64,000 nucleotides of DNA from Paraperibacillus esterisolvens (GTDB lineage Bacteria > Bacillota > Bacilli > Bacillales > DSM-1321), in contig NZ_CP143545.1 of assembly GCF_046237625.1 (NCBI RefSeq), positions 4,030,001-4,094,000 on the forward strand, in the 5' to 3' direction. Below the pieces are notes generated by a model that worked only from the letters and a program-made list of their open reading frames with translations, was not told the DNA's origin and ran no database searches. Below are positions 16,990-25,611 of this stretch, one piece after another; positions within the stretch are counted from its first letter, which is position 1, and each line of letters opens with the position of its first letter. A program made the translations under genes and the position numbers.

Positions 16990-19176
16990 CTAATTAATAG
17001 TAATAGTCCTGACCAGCCGGTCCTCCCGCCCTGCTTTTTTGGCAAAAATTACTGCTGTGTAAGTCCCGGGAGCGGGAAGTTTCCCGGGTGAAATTTCCCT
17101 GGTTATCAGGCCGGGGCGCAAGCGTTTCGACCAGTCTAAATAACCCGAGAACCGCCAGCTGTCCTTTTCATAAAGAACCATTCCGGCCTCATCTGCGCCT
17201 CCCGGCAGATACATCTGGTAACGATATGTGCCTTTTTCATCCCCAGATACAAATTCAAACGACATGATTCTTGGGTATCGGGGTTCATTAATCACATACA
17301 GGTATGGCAGGCTGATCTGCCTTGAATTTTCCGTTATATTGAGAGTGCCGTCATACACTCCTGTTTTCCATTTTCGGGTGTCTATGGAAAGCCCAATTTT
17401 GATCCTTTTCTTTTCCCCTCCTTTAAGAGAGAAAGGAAGAGGCACTCTCCAGACGACGCCAGGCTGATTCCTGGGGTGGAGAAATGTATACCGCTTCAGT
17501 CTATCGCTGCTGTTTTCTACCAGGATGGAAGCACTCCTTTCTCCATGCCCTGACTTTTTAAAGGTCAGTGAGCTTGGATAGAAAAACGAATCGGCACGCA
17601 CCGCTTCCTGAATCCGCACTCTTCCCGCCCCCTGTTCATAGGTCCGGTATTTCGTATGGCTTTTTGTTTCCAGCTGTCTGGCCGTGGTCATCAGTGCTGA
17701 TTTCATTTGCAGCGGGCCCCATTCCGGATGGGCCTGCTTTAAAAGGGCACAGGCTCCTGAGATATGGGGCGCCGCCATGCTTGTGCCGTTCAGGGCCAGA
17801 TAGCCGCGGGGGATTGTGCTCGTGATGGCGACACCGGGTGCAACGAGATCCGGCTTGATCATCCAGTTAGTTGTGACGGGGCCCCTTGAACTGAATGGGG
17901 CTATTCTGTCCTTTTCAATCCTGTAAACAGTTTTAATATAGGAAGAAGTCGATTTTAGATAGATTCCATCCTTATTCGGGATTGAGGCTGCCGGGATTCT
18001 TGCAGGTTCATTGAGCCTGGCGGAAAAGCTCCCCTTCGTATTGTTATATAACAGGACTGCCTCGGCACCTGCCTTCTCTGCATTTTTAATCTTATCAGCA
18101 AAAGTAAGCCGGCCTCTTCCAATTAGGACTACTTTTCCCACCGCTTCTGTTAATTCTTCCGGCCTTCCGACTCCACCATCCACAAGGGCACCCCTTATTT
18201 CCGGCCCCCATTTGCCGGCCCCGGGAACTGGGTTGAGAGCCATCTCTTTTCCCCTGCTCCCTATCCCGGCTTTGAGATATGGTATCTTAATAGAAGGTGT
18301 AGAAGCCCCCACTGAAATGGCAAGCGAGGAAGTACCCGGTGATCCGACACTCCACATGGCCGGGCCTGAGTTGCCATTGGAGACGACCGCTGTGATGCCC
18401 CTTCTTACTGCTTCATCGACAGCCAGGCTGATTGGTAGATCGGGTCCGTTTATGCTGTTGCCAAGCGATAAATTCAGAATATCCACATGGTCCTGGATGG
18501 CCCTGTCGATTGCCTTAAGGACCGTTTCAGTTGATCCTGATCCCCCCGGGCCCAATGCTCTGTATATATAGAGCCCTGCTTCTGGTGCGACTCCCCTGAT
18601 ACGTCCGTTGGCTGCTATGATGCCCGCTACGTGCGTTCCATGGATGGTCGCCTGCCTCCCGTTTGTTTCAAGCGGCCTGCTGTCCTTGTCGATGAAATCA
18701 TAACCGCCCTTGTACGAGCGCCTAAGATCCTCATGGCGGTAGTCTGCCCCCGTATCAATGACACCCACCTTGACGCCCCTGCCCGTCAGCCGCTCATTTT
18801 TTTCATTAAACATGCCGCGAACCTCATCTCCGCCGATAAAGGGAACACTTTTATCCAGTTCAATTTGATAGATATTCGACTCAGAAATTTGGTCTACATA
18901 GCTTTTAACCTTAAGCTGCTCGATTTTGTTTCGTGAACCTTCAACCGAGAGCGCATTAATCGCTGTAAAGGATTCCCTTACCTTTATTCCAGGAGTTCTC
19001 ACTAATGCCCGAACGGTGCCTGCCTGCGAAACGCCAGGTTTAAGCAGGATGACCGCAACAATCTTCTCCATCCTGTAACTGTCAGGTACCGGCGGAAGCG
19101 GCATAGCTGCCGATACACCCAAAACCTTAAAGTTGAACATTATTATCAATAAAACCAGCAGCCTATATATCAACAT
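16990..19176 (-). CDS. Secreted subtilisin-like (S8) serine protease with PA insert
   Basis: 728 residues. N-terminal hydrophobic signal segment (about 1-24, ending near VSAAM), then an inhibitor-I9-like propeptide (about 35-108). The S8 domain has the full triad: Asp141 in VIDTGAD, His179 in HGTHVAG, Ser466 in NGTSMAAPH, with the oxyanion Asn269 in SNGNSGP. A protease-associated (PA) insert lies around 320-405, as in Vpr-type enzymes. C-terminal 200 residues look like a beta-rich domain without a cell-wall anchor. A GGGGGGAG tract precedes the ATG. It stands alone between the atp operon and a permease operon and is probably extracellular. No clear terminator follows it. Confidence 0.88.
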   Translation of the reverse strand: MLIYRLLVLLIIMFNFKVLGVSAAMPLPPVPDSYRMEKIVAVILLKPGVSQAGTVRALVRTPGIKVRESFTAINALSVEGSRNKIEQLKVKSYVDQISESNIYQIELDKSVPFIGGDEVRGMFNEKNERLTGRGVKVGVIDTGADYRHEDLRRSYKGGYDFIDKDSRPLETNGRQATIHGTHVAGIIAANGRIRGVAPEAGLYIYRALGPGGSGSTETVLKAIDRAIQDHVDILNLSLGNSINGPDLPISLAVDEAVRRGITAVVSNGNSGPAMWSVGSPGTSSLAISVGASTPSIKIPYLKAGIGSRGKEMALNPVPGAGKWGPEIRGALVDGGVGRPEELTEAVGKVVLIGRGRLTFADKIKNAEKAGAEAVLLYNNTKGSFSARLNEPARIPAASIPNKDGIYLKSTSSYIKTVYRIEKDRIAPFSSRGPVTTNWMIKPDLVAPGVAITSTIPRGYLALNGTSMAAPHISGACALLKQAHPEWGPLQMKSALMTTARQLETKSHTKYRTYEQGAGRVRIQEAVRADSFFYPSSLTFKKSGHGERSASILVENSSDRLKRYTFLHPRNQPGVVWRVPLPFSLKGGEKKRIKIGLSIDTRKWKTGVYDGTLNITENSRQISLPYLYVINEPRYPRIMSFEFVSGDEKGTYRYQMYLPGGADEAGMVLYEKDSWRFSGYLDWSKRLRPGLITREISPGKLPAPGTYTAVIFAKKAGREDRLVRTITIN

Positions 19177-19224
19177 ACTCCCCCCTTTACCGTTATGGTG
19201 CTCTGAGGCGCAGGGGAGTATTCG

Positions 19225-19241
19225 AAGGGGGATGTCCCCTT
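19225..19241. repeat. GGGGACA-TCCCC palindrome, degenerate copy
   Basis: AAGGGGGATGTCCCCTT on the plus strand. Read on the minus strand the core AGGGGACATCCCCCT matches 13 of 15 bases of the core in the prmC-spoIIR gap. It lies in the 5' region of the protease gene. A simple GC hairpin cannot be excluded. Confidence 0.45.
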
Positions 19242-19310
19242 TTTTTCAATAGCTGACCTGTATCTGCACCCATTTGTTCAATGTTATTCCTGTGTTTTCC
19301 GGAATAAATA

Positions 19311-19343
19311 AAAAAGCGAAGAAATAAATTCTCCGCTTTTTTT
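19311..19343 (-). terminator. Terminator of the GntR-M42-permease operon
   Basis: Stem AAAAAGCG / CGCTTTTT extended by AGAA / TTCT after one mismatch, with A and T tracts on both sides, so it can act in either direction. It lies 50 bases after the permease stop. Confidence 0.8.
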
Positions 19344-19392
19344 ACATTGGTTCTTAGAAAAAAGAAAGGTGAGCTTGTATTTAGAAAGCTTT

Positions 19393-20784
19393 CTATCCTA
19401 GATTTTTCAAGGAATCTGGAACTTCTTTGAACCCTTTTGATTTCACTGCACCTACAATGATCCCCACAGCCAGCCAGCTGAAACCAACGATGAAGGTTTT
19501 TTTATCAAAGCCTGACCATACATAGCCTATGATTAGAAAACCAAGCAGCGGGAACAGTAAATACTTGATAAACCCCTGTACATTCCTTTGTTTCTTTTTA
19601 ATAAAGAAATAAATAAAGACCGTAAAATTCAATAATAAAAAGGATGTAAGAGCCCCGAAGTTAACAAACTTAATGATGGTTTCAATCGAGAGCGATAAGG
19701 CTACGACAAGGGAAATGACTCCAACGAAAACAGTCGCATTAAGCGGTGTTTTGTATTTAGGATGAATTTTCCCCAGGAAGCCTGAGGCAGGGAGCAGTTT
19801 ATCACGGCTCATTGAGTACAGGATACGTGAAATGGCTGACTGCGCTGCAAGCGCGTTGGCAATTGCCACAGCCACTACGTTTACAAGAATCAATAAATAA
19901 TAGAGAAAATTCCCCCCAGCTTCACGGGCGATATCAAAGAATCCCATATCTGGATCAAGCCCCTGGTACTCAGGATGGATCAATGCCGCCATATAAGTTT
20001 CAACCATGAAAATCAATCCTAGTATGACAAGGGCAGCAACCGTGGCTTTTCCGACTGTTTTCTTAGGATTTTTCGTTTCTTCAGAAAGAGTACTGATCCC
20101 ATCAAAACCAAGAAAGCTTAATACGGCGATACTTGCCGCTGTTGAGATGAATCCGAGACTGATATGTTCAGATTGATATAATGGCTTCAATGAAAACCCT
20201 CCAGTTCCCATTCCATCAATAAAGACAAATTTAATCGCAAAGCCGATGAAAATTAAGAGTGCAATTAGTTCGATTCCGAGCAGGATAAAATTAGTCTTTG
20301 CAGCCAGGGCGACTCCACGGCCATTTACGATTGTATTGAAAAGAACAAATACAAGCACCCAGACGAAAACAGGGATAGAAGGAGCCATGCTGTGAATCCA
20401 GATTCCTCCAAACGCATATAAAAGTGCAGGTGCTAAAATATAATCGACAAGGATCATCCAGCCTGCAAGAAAGCCGATATGTGGATTCAATCCACGCTGC
20501 ACGTATGAATAAACGGAGCCAGCCACCGGGAATTCCCGACTCATCTGGCTGTAGCCAAACGCCGTAAAAACCATGGCGATGATTCCAACGAGATAAACAA
20601 GCGGAACCATGCCAAAGCTTTCATTCGAAACGAGGCCATATACCCCCATCGGTGCAATGGGGACCATAAAGACCATTCCATAAACAAGCAAATCTTTAAA
20701 TGTCAATACCCGGTTTAATTCCTGCCGGACACCGCTGTCTATACCCGGATGGACAGTGCCTGAGTTTAATTCTGTCTGAGCCAT
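19393..20784 (-). CDS. APC-superfamily amino acid permease
   Basis: 463 residues, about 12 membrane helices. Conserved features of amino acid/polyamine permeases: helix 1 GMVFMVPIAPMGVYG, the segment AFGYSQMSREFPVAGSVYSYV (parts SREFPVAGSVYSYV) and the helix 6-7 region FLGFDGISTLSEETKNPKK. Substrate cannot be read from the sequence. It starts 24 bases after the M42 peptidase, so it probably imports the substrate or exports the product of that enzyme. Confidence 0.9.
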   Translation of the reverse strand: MAQTELNSGTVHPGIDSGVRQELNRVLTFKDLLVYGMVFMVPIAPMGVYGLVSNESFGMVPLVYLVGIIAMVFTAFGYSQMSREFPVAGSVYSYVQRGLNPHIGFLAGWMILVDYILAPALLYAFGGIWIHSMAPSIPVFVWVLVFVLFNTIVNGRGVALAAKTNFILLGIELIALLIFIGFAIKFVFIDGMGTGGFSLKPLYQSEHISLGFISTAASIAVLSFLGFDGISTLSEETKNPKKTVGKATVAALVILGLIFMVETYMAALIHPEYQGLDPDMGFFDIAREAGGNFLYYLLILVNVVAVAIANALAAQSAISRILYSMSRDKLLPASGFLGKIHPKYKTPLNATVFVGVISLVVALSLSIETIIKFVNFGALTSFLLLNFTVFIYFFIKKKQRNVQGFIKYLLFPLLGFLIIGYVWSGFDKKTFIVGFSWLAVGIIVGAVKSKGFKEVPDSLKNLG

Positions 20785-20807
20785 TCTACTTCCCCCTCAT
20801 TTACCAG

Positions 20808-21881
20808 CTACTCTTTTGTTGATTCGATAAATTTAACGATGAGAGCAGCTGCGTTTTTTAAATCATCTATATGTACACATCCTGTTGCAGAATGGATATA
20901 CCTTGACGGCAATGAAATGCAGCCCGTTGCAACACCTTCACCCGAAAGGCTCATCGCCCATCCATCTGTTGCCCCATTTAACAGTACTTCTCTCTGAAAG
21001 GGAATGCTGTTAGTTTTGGCAACGTTCACTAGTTTTTGAGTTAACCAGCGCGGGACTGAATTTCCAATCATCCCAGAATGCGGTGCCCAATCAAAAAACT
21101 TTATGGCGGGCCCTTTACCAAGCCCGATCGGGATTTGCTTATCCTCTATTCCCGGTGTACCTCCAGCCAGTGTAACGTCAATGGCCAGTGCAACACTTGG
21201 TTTGACATGATAAGCTGCCGGCCCCGCTCCGCGGATGCCCACCTCTTCCTGGACGGAAGCGACTCCGTAAACGGTGGCTTCAGTATCTATATCTTTAAGC
21301 TGTTTCATGACTTCAATCAGGACCGCAACTCCAGAGCGGTCATCTACTGCTTTACCTGTGAACACTTTGCCGTCATTCAGGAACTGTCCCTCTCGGTCAA
21401 AGGTGATATAATCGCCAATCTGTACACCAAGCTCCTCTGTTTCTTCTCTTGCAGCTGTGCCGAGATCAAGGAAAAGTTCAGAAATAGGGATGGCTTTTTC
21501 TGCCTCTGCAGCTGTTACGATATGGGCCGGTTTTCCACCGGTGATTCCCTTCACCTGTCCTTTTTCTGTATGTATATTGAGAACCTGGTTTATGACCATC
21601 CTTGAATCATGCATCCCTGCAGGTGCGAAATGAACAAATCCATTGTCATCGATATACTGAACAATGAATCCTATCTCATCCATATGAGCACTCAGCATGA
21701 TTTTTAAATCGGGATTGGTCCCTTTTTTAATAAAAAAATGATTTCCAAGGCTGTCAGCATGCTTTGCATCATAAAAGCCTTCCATTTCAGATTGCACATA
21801 TTGGGCAACCAGTTCCTCGGCACCCGATACACCTGGAATTTTATCCAATTCAGCTAAATATTGCGATATGTCTTTACCCAT
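20808..21881 (-). CDS. M42-family metallo-aminopeptidase
   Basis: About 357 residues. Metal ligands and catalytic groups of the M42 family are visible: LSAHMDEIGF (His), GKAVDDRSGVAV (bridging Asp), SVQEEVGIRG (catalytic and metal Glu), ALAIDVTLAGGTPG (Asp) and RYIHSATG (His). These enzymes are cytoplasmic, self-compartmentalised aminopeptidases or, in relatives, other amidohydrolases. The frame opens at 21902, but ATG 21881, seven bases after AGGAG, is the best start (MGKDISQYL) and follows the GntR stop. Confidence 0.9.
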   Translation of the reverse strand: MGKDISQYLAELDKIPGVSGAEELVAQYVQSEMEGFYDAKHADSLGNHFFIKKGTNPDLKIMLSAHMDEIGFIVQYIDDNGFVHFAPAGMHDSRMVINQVLNIHTEKGQVKGITGGKPAHIVTAAEAEKAIPISELFLDLGTAAREETEELGVQIGDYITFDREGQFLNDGKVFTGKAVDDRSGVAVLIEVMKQLKDIDTEATVYGVASVQEEVGIRGAGPAAYHVKPSVALAIDVTLAGGTPGIEDKQIPIGLGKGPAIKFFDWAPHSGMIGNSVPRWLTQKLVNVAKTNSIPFQREVLLNGATDGWAMSLSGEGVATGCISLPSRYIHSATGCVHIDDLKNAAALIVKFIESTKE

Positions 21882-21895
21882 TGTCATTCTCCTAT

Positions 21896-22528
21896 CTACC
21901 ATATATTCAATAAGTTTTGCTTAGCGCTCATATAGTGATCTTCAAGCTCGTGGATAAATGCTTGTTTATCTTCCCTCACTATGGCATGCACCAGTATGTC
22001 ATGATTTTGTGAGATATCATCCCCGCTTTCCACCTTCAGCTCGAACACCTTTGCAAATATAAGTTCTATTAAAGCGTTGTAAGAGGCCCATGTATTCAAC
22101 AGCCGTCTGTAGCCTGGAAGTTTTACGATCGATTCATGAAATTGAATATCAAGGGCGACCAATTTATCCTTCCTATTCTCTTTGGAATAGACCTTCATTT
22201 CTTGAACAAGCTTCGTTTGATATTGAACGGTTTCTTCAGTAAGCATGTGAAAGCCTAAATCAACAGCTGTCTTCTCCAGGGACATGCGGATATCATAAAT
22301 CTCGCTTATATCTGATTTTTCCAAGCTGGTGACAAACATTCCCCTGCGCGGAAAATATGTTACAAGTCCCTCTTGATTCAAGATTCTCAATGCTTCACGA
22401 ATAGGGCCCCTGCTCATATTAAGCTGACTTGACAATTCAACCTCCTTAACTTGCTGCCCCAGTTTGATCACTCCATCAATAATCAACTTCTTGATCTGAA
22501 ATACAGCTTCCTCCTGCAGCGTGTTCAC
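21896..22528 (-). CDS. GntR-family regulator (FadR/FCD subfamily)
   Basis: 210 residues: N-terminal winged helix (about 8-70) with the recognition segment LNMSRGPIREALRILNQEGLV, and a C-terminal FCD ligand domain (about 85-205), all helical, with the metal-site pattern DIQFHESIV. It heads the operon with the M42 peptidase and the permease and is divergent from the acetamidase gene; a palindrome lies in the shared 120-base gap, so it very likely controls both. Start is GTG 22528 without a clear ribosome site, which may keep expression low. Confidence 0.9.
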   Translation of the reverse strand: MNTLQEEAVFQIKKLIIDGVIKLGQQVKEVELSSQLNMSRGPIREALRILNQEGLVTYFPRRGMFVTSLEKSDISEIYDIRMSLEKTAVDLGFHMLTEETVQYQTKLVQEMKVYSKENRKDKLVALDIQFHESIVKLPGYRRLLNTWASYNALIELIFAKVFELKVESGDDISQNHDILVHAIVREDKQAFIHELEDHYMSAKQNLLNIW

Positions 22529-22562
22529 ATAAACGCCGATTGAAAATCACCAGCCTTTCGTT

Positions 22563-22577
22563 TGTTAATTGTTAACA
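22563..22577. promoter_or_regulatory. Palindromic operator between GntR gene and acetamidase gene
   Basis: TGTTAA-TTG-TTAACA is a perfect 15-base palindrome lying 11 bases upstream of the acetamidase -35 box and 35 bases from the GntR start. Size and spacing fit FCD-type GntR dimers. Binding by the adjacent regulator is inference. Confidence 0.6.
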
Positions 22578-22587
22578 GTTTACAAAG

Positions 22588-22616
22588 TTGATTCTAAATA
22601 GTCAATATATTATGAT
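22588..22616 (+). promoter_or_regulatory. Sigma-A promoter of the acetamidase gene
   Basis: TTGATT (22588-22593) and TATGAT (22611-22616) are separated by 17 bases; the start codon is 33 bases further on, after a GGGGGAAG ribosome site. Confidence 0.7.
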
Positions 22617-22648
22617 TATTAGAAAATATTATTATTGGGGGAAGCCAT

Positions 22649-23551
22649 ATGTCTGAAAAACTCTCAAGTACAAATATCATTTATGCCTTCAGCAAGGATA
22701 ACCAGCCGGTAAAAAAAGTGACTCCCGGAACCACGCTTGCCATTGATACCTATGACTGTTTTCAAAACCAGATCACGTCAAGCGACACGGAAATTTCATC
22801 GATTGACTGGAATCAGATCAACCCTGCAACAGGACCTATATTTGTGGAAACGGCACAGGCGGGTGACATTTTAAAGGTCACTATAGAAAACATAGAAATT
22901 GCCGAACAAGGTGTTATGACAGTGGGGCCTGATCTTGGGGTGTTGGGTCATCGCCTGGAAAAATTCGAAGCGAAAATGATACCCATCAAAAATGGAAAAG
23001 CGATTTTTAATGATAAAATAGAGATTCCGCTGAATCCCATGATTGGAGTAATCGGGGTTGCCCCGGAAGGTGAACCGGTTTCATGCGGTACTCCAGGAGC
23101 GCATGGCGGAAATATGGACACAAAATTAATAACGACGGGGGCCTCCCTCTATTTCCCTGTATTTTCTGAAGGTGCCCTATTTGCTTTAGGTGACATGCAT
23201 GCAGCAATGGGTGATGGTGAAGTGGGCGTATCTGGAATAGAGGTGCCTGGGACAGCCACTGTAAAATTAGATGTTATAAAAGGCCGTTCATTAAAGCATC
23301 CTGTTTTGATCAATGAAGAAGGACTGGCTGTCCTGGTCTCAGCAAACACCCTTGACGAAGCGGTAAAAAAATCTGTCGAGGAAATGACCAATCTGCTTCT
23401 TCCCGAGACAGATCTGTCAATCAATGAATTGACCATGCTATTCAGTGCTTTAGGCCAGACACAAATCAGCCAGGTTGTAGATCCGCTTGTAACCGTCAGA
23501 TTTTTTGTACCTGCCTATTTCCTGGAGGCCTGCGATATCCGTCTATTCTGA
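22649..23551 (+). CDS. Acetamidase/formamidase-family amidohydrolase
   Basis: 300 residues, within the normal range for the FmdA/AmdA fold. Family signatures: GPIFVETAQAGDILKVTIENI, GVAPEGEPVSCGTPGAHGGNMDTK (metal/substrate region), and LFALGDMHAAMGDGEVGVSGIE with the conserved His and Glu. These enzymes release ammonia from short amides such as formamide or acetamide; the true substrate is unknown. It is transcribed away from the GntR operon, has its own promoter and terminator, and lies in the accessory block. Confidence 0.9.
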   Translation: MSEKLSSTNIIYAFSKDNQPVKKVTPGTTLAIDTYDCFQNQITSSDTEISSIDWNQINPATGPIFVETAQAGDILKVTIENIEIAEQGVMTVGPDLGVLGHRLEKFEAKMIPIKNGKAIFNDKIEIPLNPMIGVIGVAPEGEPVSCGTPGAHGGNMDTKLITTGASLYFPVFSEGALFALGDMHAAMGDGEVGVSGIEVPGTATVKLDVIKGRSLKHPVLINEEGLAVLVSANTLDEAVKKSVEEMTNLLLPETDLSINELTMLFSALGQTQISQVVDPLVTVRFFVPAYFLEACDIRLF

Positions 23552-23562
23552 TGCTCTGAAAC

Positions 23563-23587
23563 AAAAAAGGCCCTATAGGGCCTCTTT
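23563..23587 (+). terminator. Terminator of the acetamidase gene
   Basis: AAAAAAGGCCC-TATA-GGGCC followed by TCTTTT, 12 bases after the stop codon. The stem is short but GC-rich. Confidence 0.75.
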
Positions 23588-23603
23588 TGAACGGAGAAAA
23601 ACT

Positions 23604-23626
23604 GTGGGACTGTCCTCTATTTCCCC
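23604..23626. repeat. GGGGACAGTCCCC repeat family, degenerate copy
   Basis: Minus-strand reading GGGGAAATAGAGGACAGTCCC differs by one base from the left half and core of the perfect copy at 33995-34029 (GGGAAATAGGGGACAGTCCC). It sits between two converging terminators. Confidence 0.6.
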
Positions 23627-23661
23627 AAAAAGCCCGCCAATTCATAAATTGGCGGGCTTTC
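23625..23661 (-). terminator. Terminator of upp-mnaA
   Basis: Perfect stem AAAGCCCGCCAATT / AATTGGCGGGCTTT with a four-base loop, followed on the minus strand by TTTTT. Eight bases after the mnaA stop. Confidence 0.9.
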
Positions 23662-23669
23662 AAGCAGGT

Positions 23670-24815
23670 TTATAAGGTTAATGGCTCAGGCCGTACGGCT
23701 GTCTGGTTGAAGCTGTAACGGATGGCCTCGCAGATTCGTCTGGAAGCCTGGCCGTCTCCATATGGGTTGGAGGCCTGCGCCATTTTGCCGTGTGCGTCTG
23801 TGTCACTCAGCAGTTCGTCAGCAAGGCGGAAGATGTCTTCTTCGTCTGTACCGGCGAGCTTGAGTGTGCCGGCTGCAATTCCTTCCGGCCGTTCTGTTGT
23901 GTCCCTCAATACGAGTACCGGCACTCCGAGGGAAGGAGCTTCCTCCTGGACACCGCCCGAGTCTGTCAGAATAAGATGGGCCCTCGCTGCAATGTTATGG
24001 AAGTCAAACACATCGAGCGGTTCGATCAAATGGATGCGCGGATGGTGCCCAAGGATCCTCCCCGCAATCTCCCGGACAGCAGGATTCAGATGCACAGGAT
24101 ACACCACCTGGATATCCTCATGTTTTTCGATCAGGCGGTTCACCGCACGGAACATATTCTCCATCGGCTCGCCGATATTTTCCCGGCGGTGTGCGGTCAG
24201 AAGCACCAGCCTGTCATTCCCAAGGCCTGACAGAACGGGATGGCTGTACTCATCCCTGACTGTTGTCTTCAGGGCATCTATGGCTGTATTTCCGGTAATA
24301 AAGATGCTGCTTGCTTCCTTGTTTTCCAGAAGCAGATTGGCGGCTGCCTTCTCTGTCGGGGCAAAATGCAGGTCTGCGAGGACTCCTGTCAGCTGCCTGT
24401 TCAATTCCTCCGGAAAAGGGGAGAGTTTATTCCACGTCCTGAGACCCGCCTCTACATGGCCGACCTTGATTTGATTATAGTAAGCAGCAAGGCCAGCCAC
24501 AAATGTCGTCGTTGTATCCCCGTGAACCAGGACGATCTCCGGCTCTGCTTCCTTCATGACAGCGTCGAGTCCTTCAAGCGCCCTTGTAGTTATTCCGGCA
24601 AGGGTCTGCCGTTCCTTCATGATGTTGAGGTCATAATGCGGCACGATGGAAAACAGCTTCAGCACCTGATCCAGCATTTCTCTATGCTGTGCCGTGACTG
24701 TCACAATGGATTCAAAGTATTGCGGATACTTTTGGAGCTCGAGCACAAGCGGAGCCATCTTCACAGCTTCTGGCCTTGTCCCAAAAATGGTCATTACTTT
24801 TATCGGCTTCATCAT
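23670..24815 (-). CDS. mnaA: UDP-N-acetylglucosamine 2-epimerase (non-hydrolysing)
   Basis: Interconverts UDP-GlcNAc and UDP-ManNAc for teichoic acid linkage units. 381 residues. Motifs: FGTRPEAVKMAPLV at the N-terminus, VHGDTTTTFVAGLAAYY, EAGLRT, LLTAHRRENIGEPM, and TDSGGVQEEAPSLGVPVLVLRDTTERPE (parts DSGGVQEEAPSLG, LRDTTERPE) which bind the UDP. Cotranscribed with upp, 20 bases downstream. Start may be the second of two adjacent ATGs. Confidence 0.95.
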   Translation of the reverse strand: MMKPIKVMTIFGTRPEAVKMAPLVLELQKYPQYFESIVTVTAQHREMLDQVLKLFSIVPHYDLNIMKERQTLAGITTRALEGLDAVMKEAEPEIVLVHGDTTTTFVAGLAAYYNQIKVGHVEAGLRTWNKLSPFPEELNRQLTGVLADLHFAPTEKAAANLLLENKEASSIFITGNTAIDALKTTVRDEYSHPVLSGLGNDRLVLLTAHRRENIGEPMENMFRAVNRLIEKHEDIQVVYPVHLNPAVREIAGRILGHHPRIHLIEPLDVFDFHNIAARAHLILTDSGGVQEEAPSLGVPVLVLRDTTERPEGIAAGTLKLAGTDEEDIFRLADELLSDTDAHGKMAQASNPYGDGQASRRICEAIRYSFNQTAVRPEPLTL

Positions 24816-24835
24816 AATCCCGCCAATCCACTTTT

Positions 24836-25465
24836 TTACATTGTTCCAAACAGACGGTCGCCGGCATCGCCGAGTCCTGGTACAATATATCCTTTTTCAT
24901 TCAATTTTTCATCCAGGGCCGCAATGTAAATATCAACATCCGGGTGAGCTTCCTTTAAAGCTTCCACACCCTCTGGAGCGGCAATCAAACACATAAAGCG
25001 GATGCTCGTGGCGCCGCGCGTCTTAAGGGATTCAATGGCCGCAATGGCAGATCCGCCGGTTGCAAGCATCGGGTCCACCACGATGAAGTCTCTTTCTTCG
25101 ATGTCGCTTGGAAGCTTTACATAATATTCCACAGGCTGAAATGTTTTCGGATCACGGTAAAGACCGATATGGCCGACCTTGGCAGCCGGAATTAATTTGA
25201 GCATTCCATCCACCATGCCGATACCGGCGCGGAGAATCGGTACAAGGCCCAGCTTCTTTCCTGCGAGCACCTTTGAAGTCGCTTTTTGGACCGGAGTCTC
25301 GATTTCTACCTCTTCAAGCGGAAGGTCGCGGGTGATTTCAAAAGCCATAAGCGATCCGACTTCGTCCACCAGTTCGCGGAATTCCTTTGTACCCGTCTTT
25401 TTATCACGAATGTATGTAAGCTTGTGCTGAATAAGCGGATGGTCAAAAACAAAAACCTTTCCCAT
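24836..25465 (-). CDS. upp: Uracil phosphoribosyltransferase
   Basis: Salvages uracil with PRPP to give UMP. ATG 25465 follows AAAGGAG and gives the standard MGKVFVFDHPLIQHKLTYIR, 209 residues. The PRPP loop is VVDPMLATGGSAIAAI, and the C-terminal uracil site GYIVPGLGDAGDRLFGT is present. Confidence 0.97.
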   Translation of the reverse strand: MGKVFVFDHPLIQHKLTYIRDKKTGTKEFRELVDEVGSLMAFEITRDLPLEEVEIETPVQKATSKVLAGKKLGLVPILRAGIGMVDGMLKLIPAAKVGHIGLYRDPKTFQPVEYYVKLPSDIEERDFIVVDPMLATGGSAIAAIESLKTRGATSIRFMCLIAAPEGVEALKEAHPDVDIYIAALDEKLNEKGYIVPGLGDAGDRLFGTM

Positions 25466-25505
25466 TGAAATCGCTCCTTTATATTCGAGTATGATACTTC
25501 GACTT

Positions 25506-25534
25506 ATTTTACAGAAAAAAAACTGAATCATCAA
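25506..25534 (-). promoter_or_regulatory. Sigma-A promoter of upp-mnaA
   Basis: Minus-strand TTGATG (25529-25534), 17-base spacer containing a T8 run, TAAAAT (25506-25511). The upp ATG is about 40 bases downstream. Confidence 0.7.
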
Positions 25535-25569
25535 TCCTGCGGCGATAAAGGGCAGACTTTTCCTGCCGC

Positions 25570-25603
25570 CGAAAAAAACCGGCCCCTAAAAATCAGGCCG
25601 GCT
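25570..25603 (-). terminator. Terminator of glyA
   Basis: CCGGCC / GGCCGG stem, 11-base loop, followed on the minus strand by seven T residues. Located nine bases after the glyA stop. Confidence 0.85.
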
Positions 25604-25611
25604 TGTATGTT

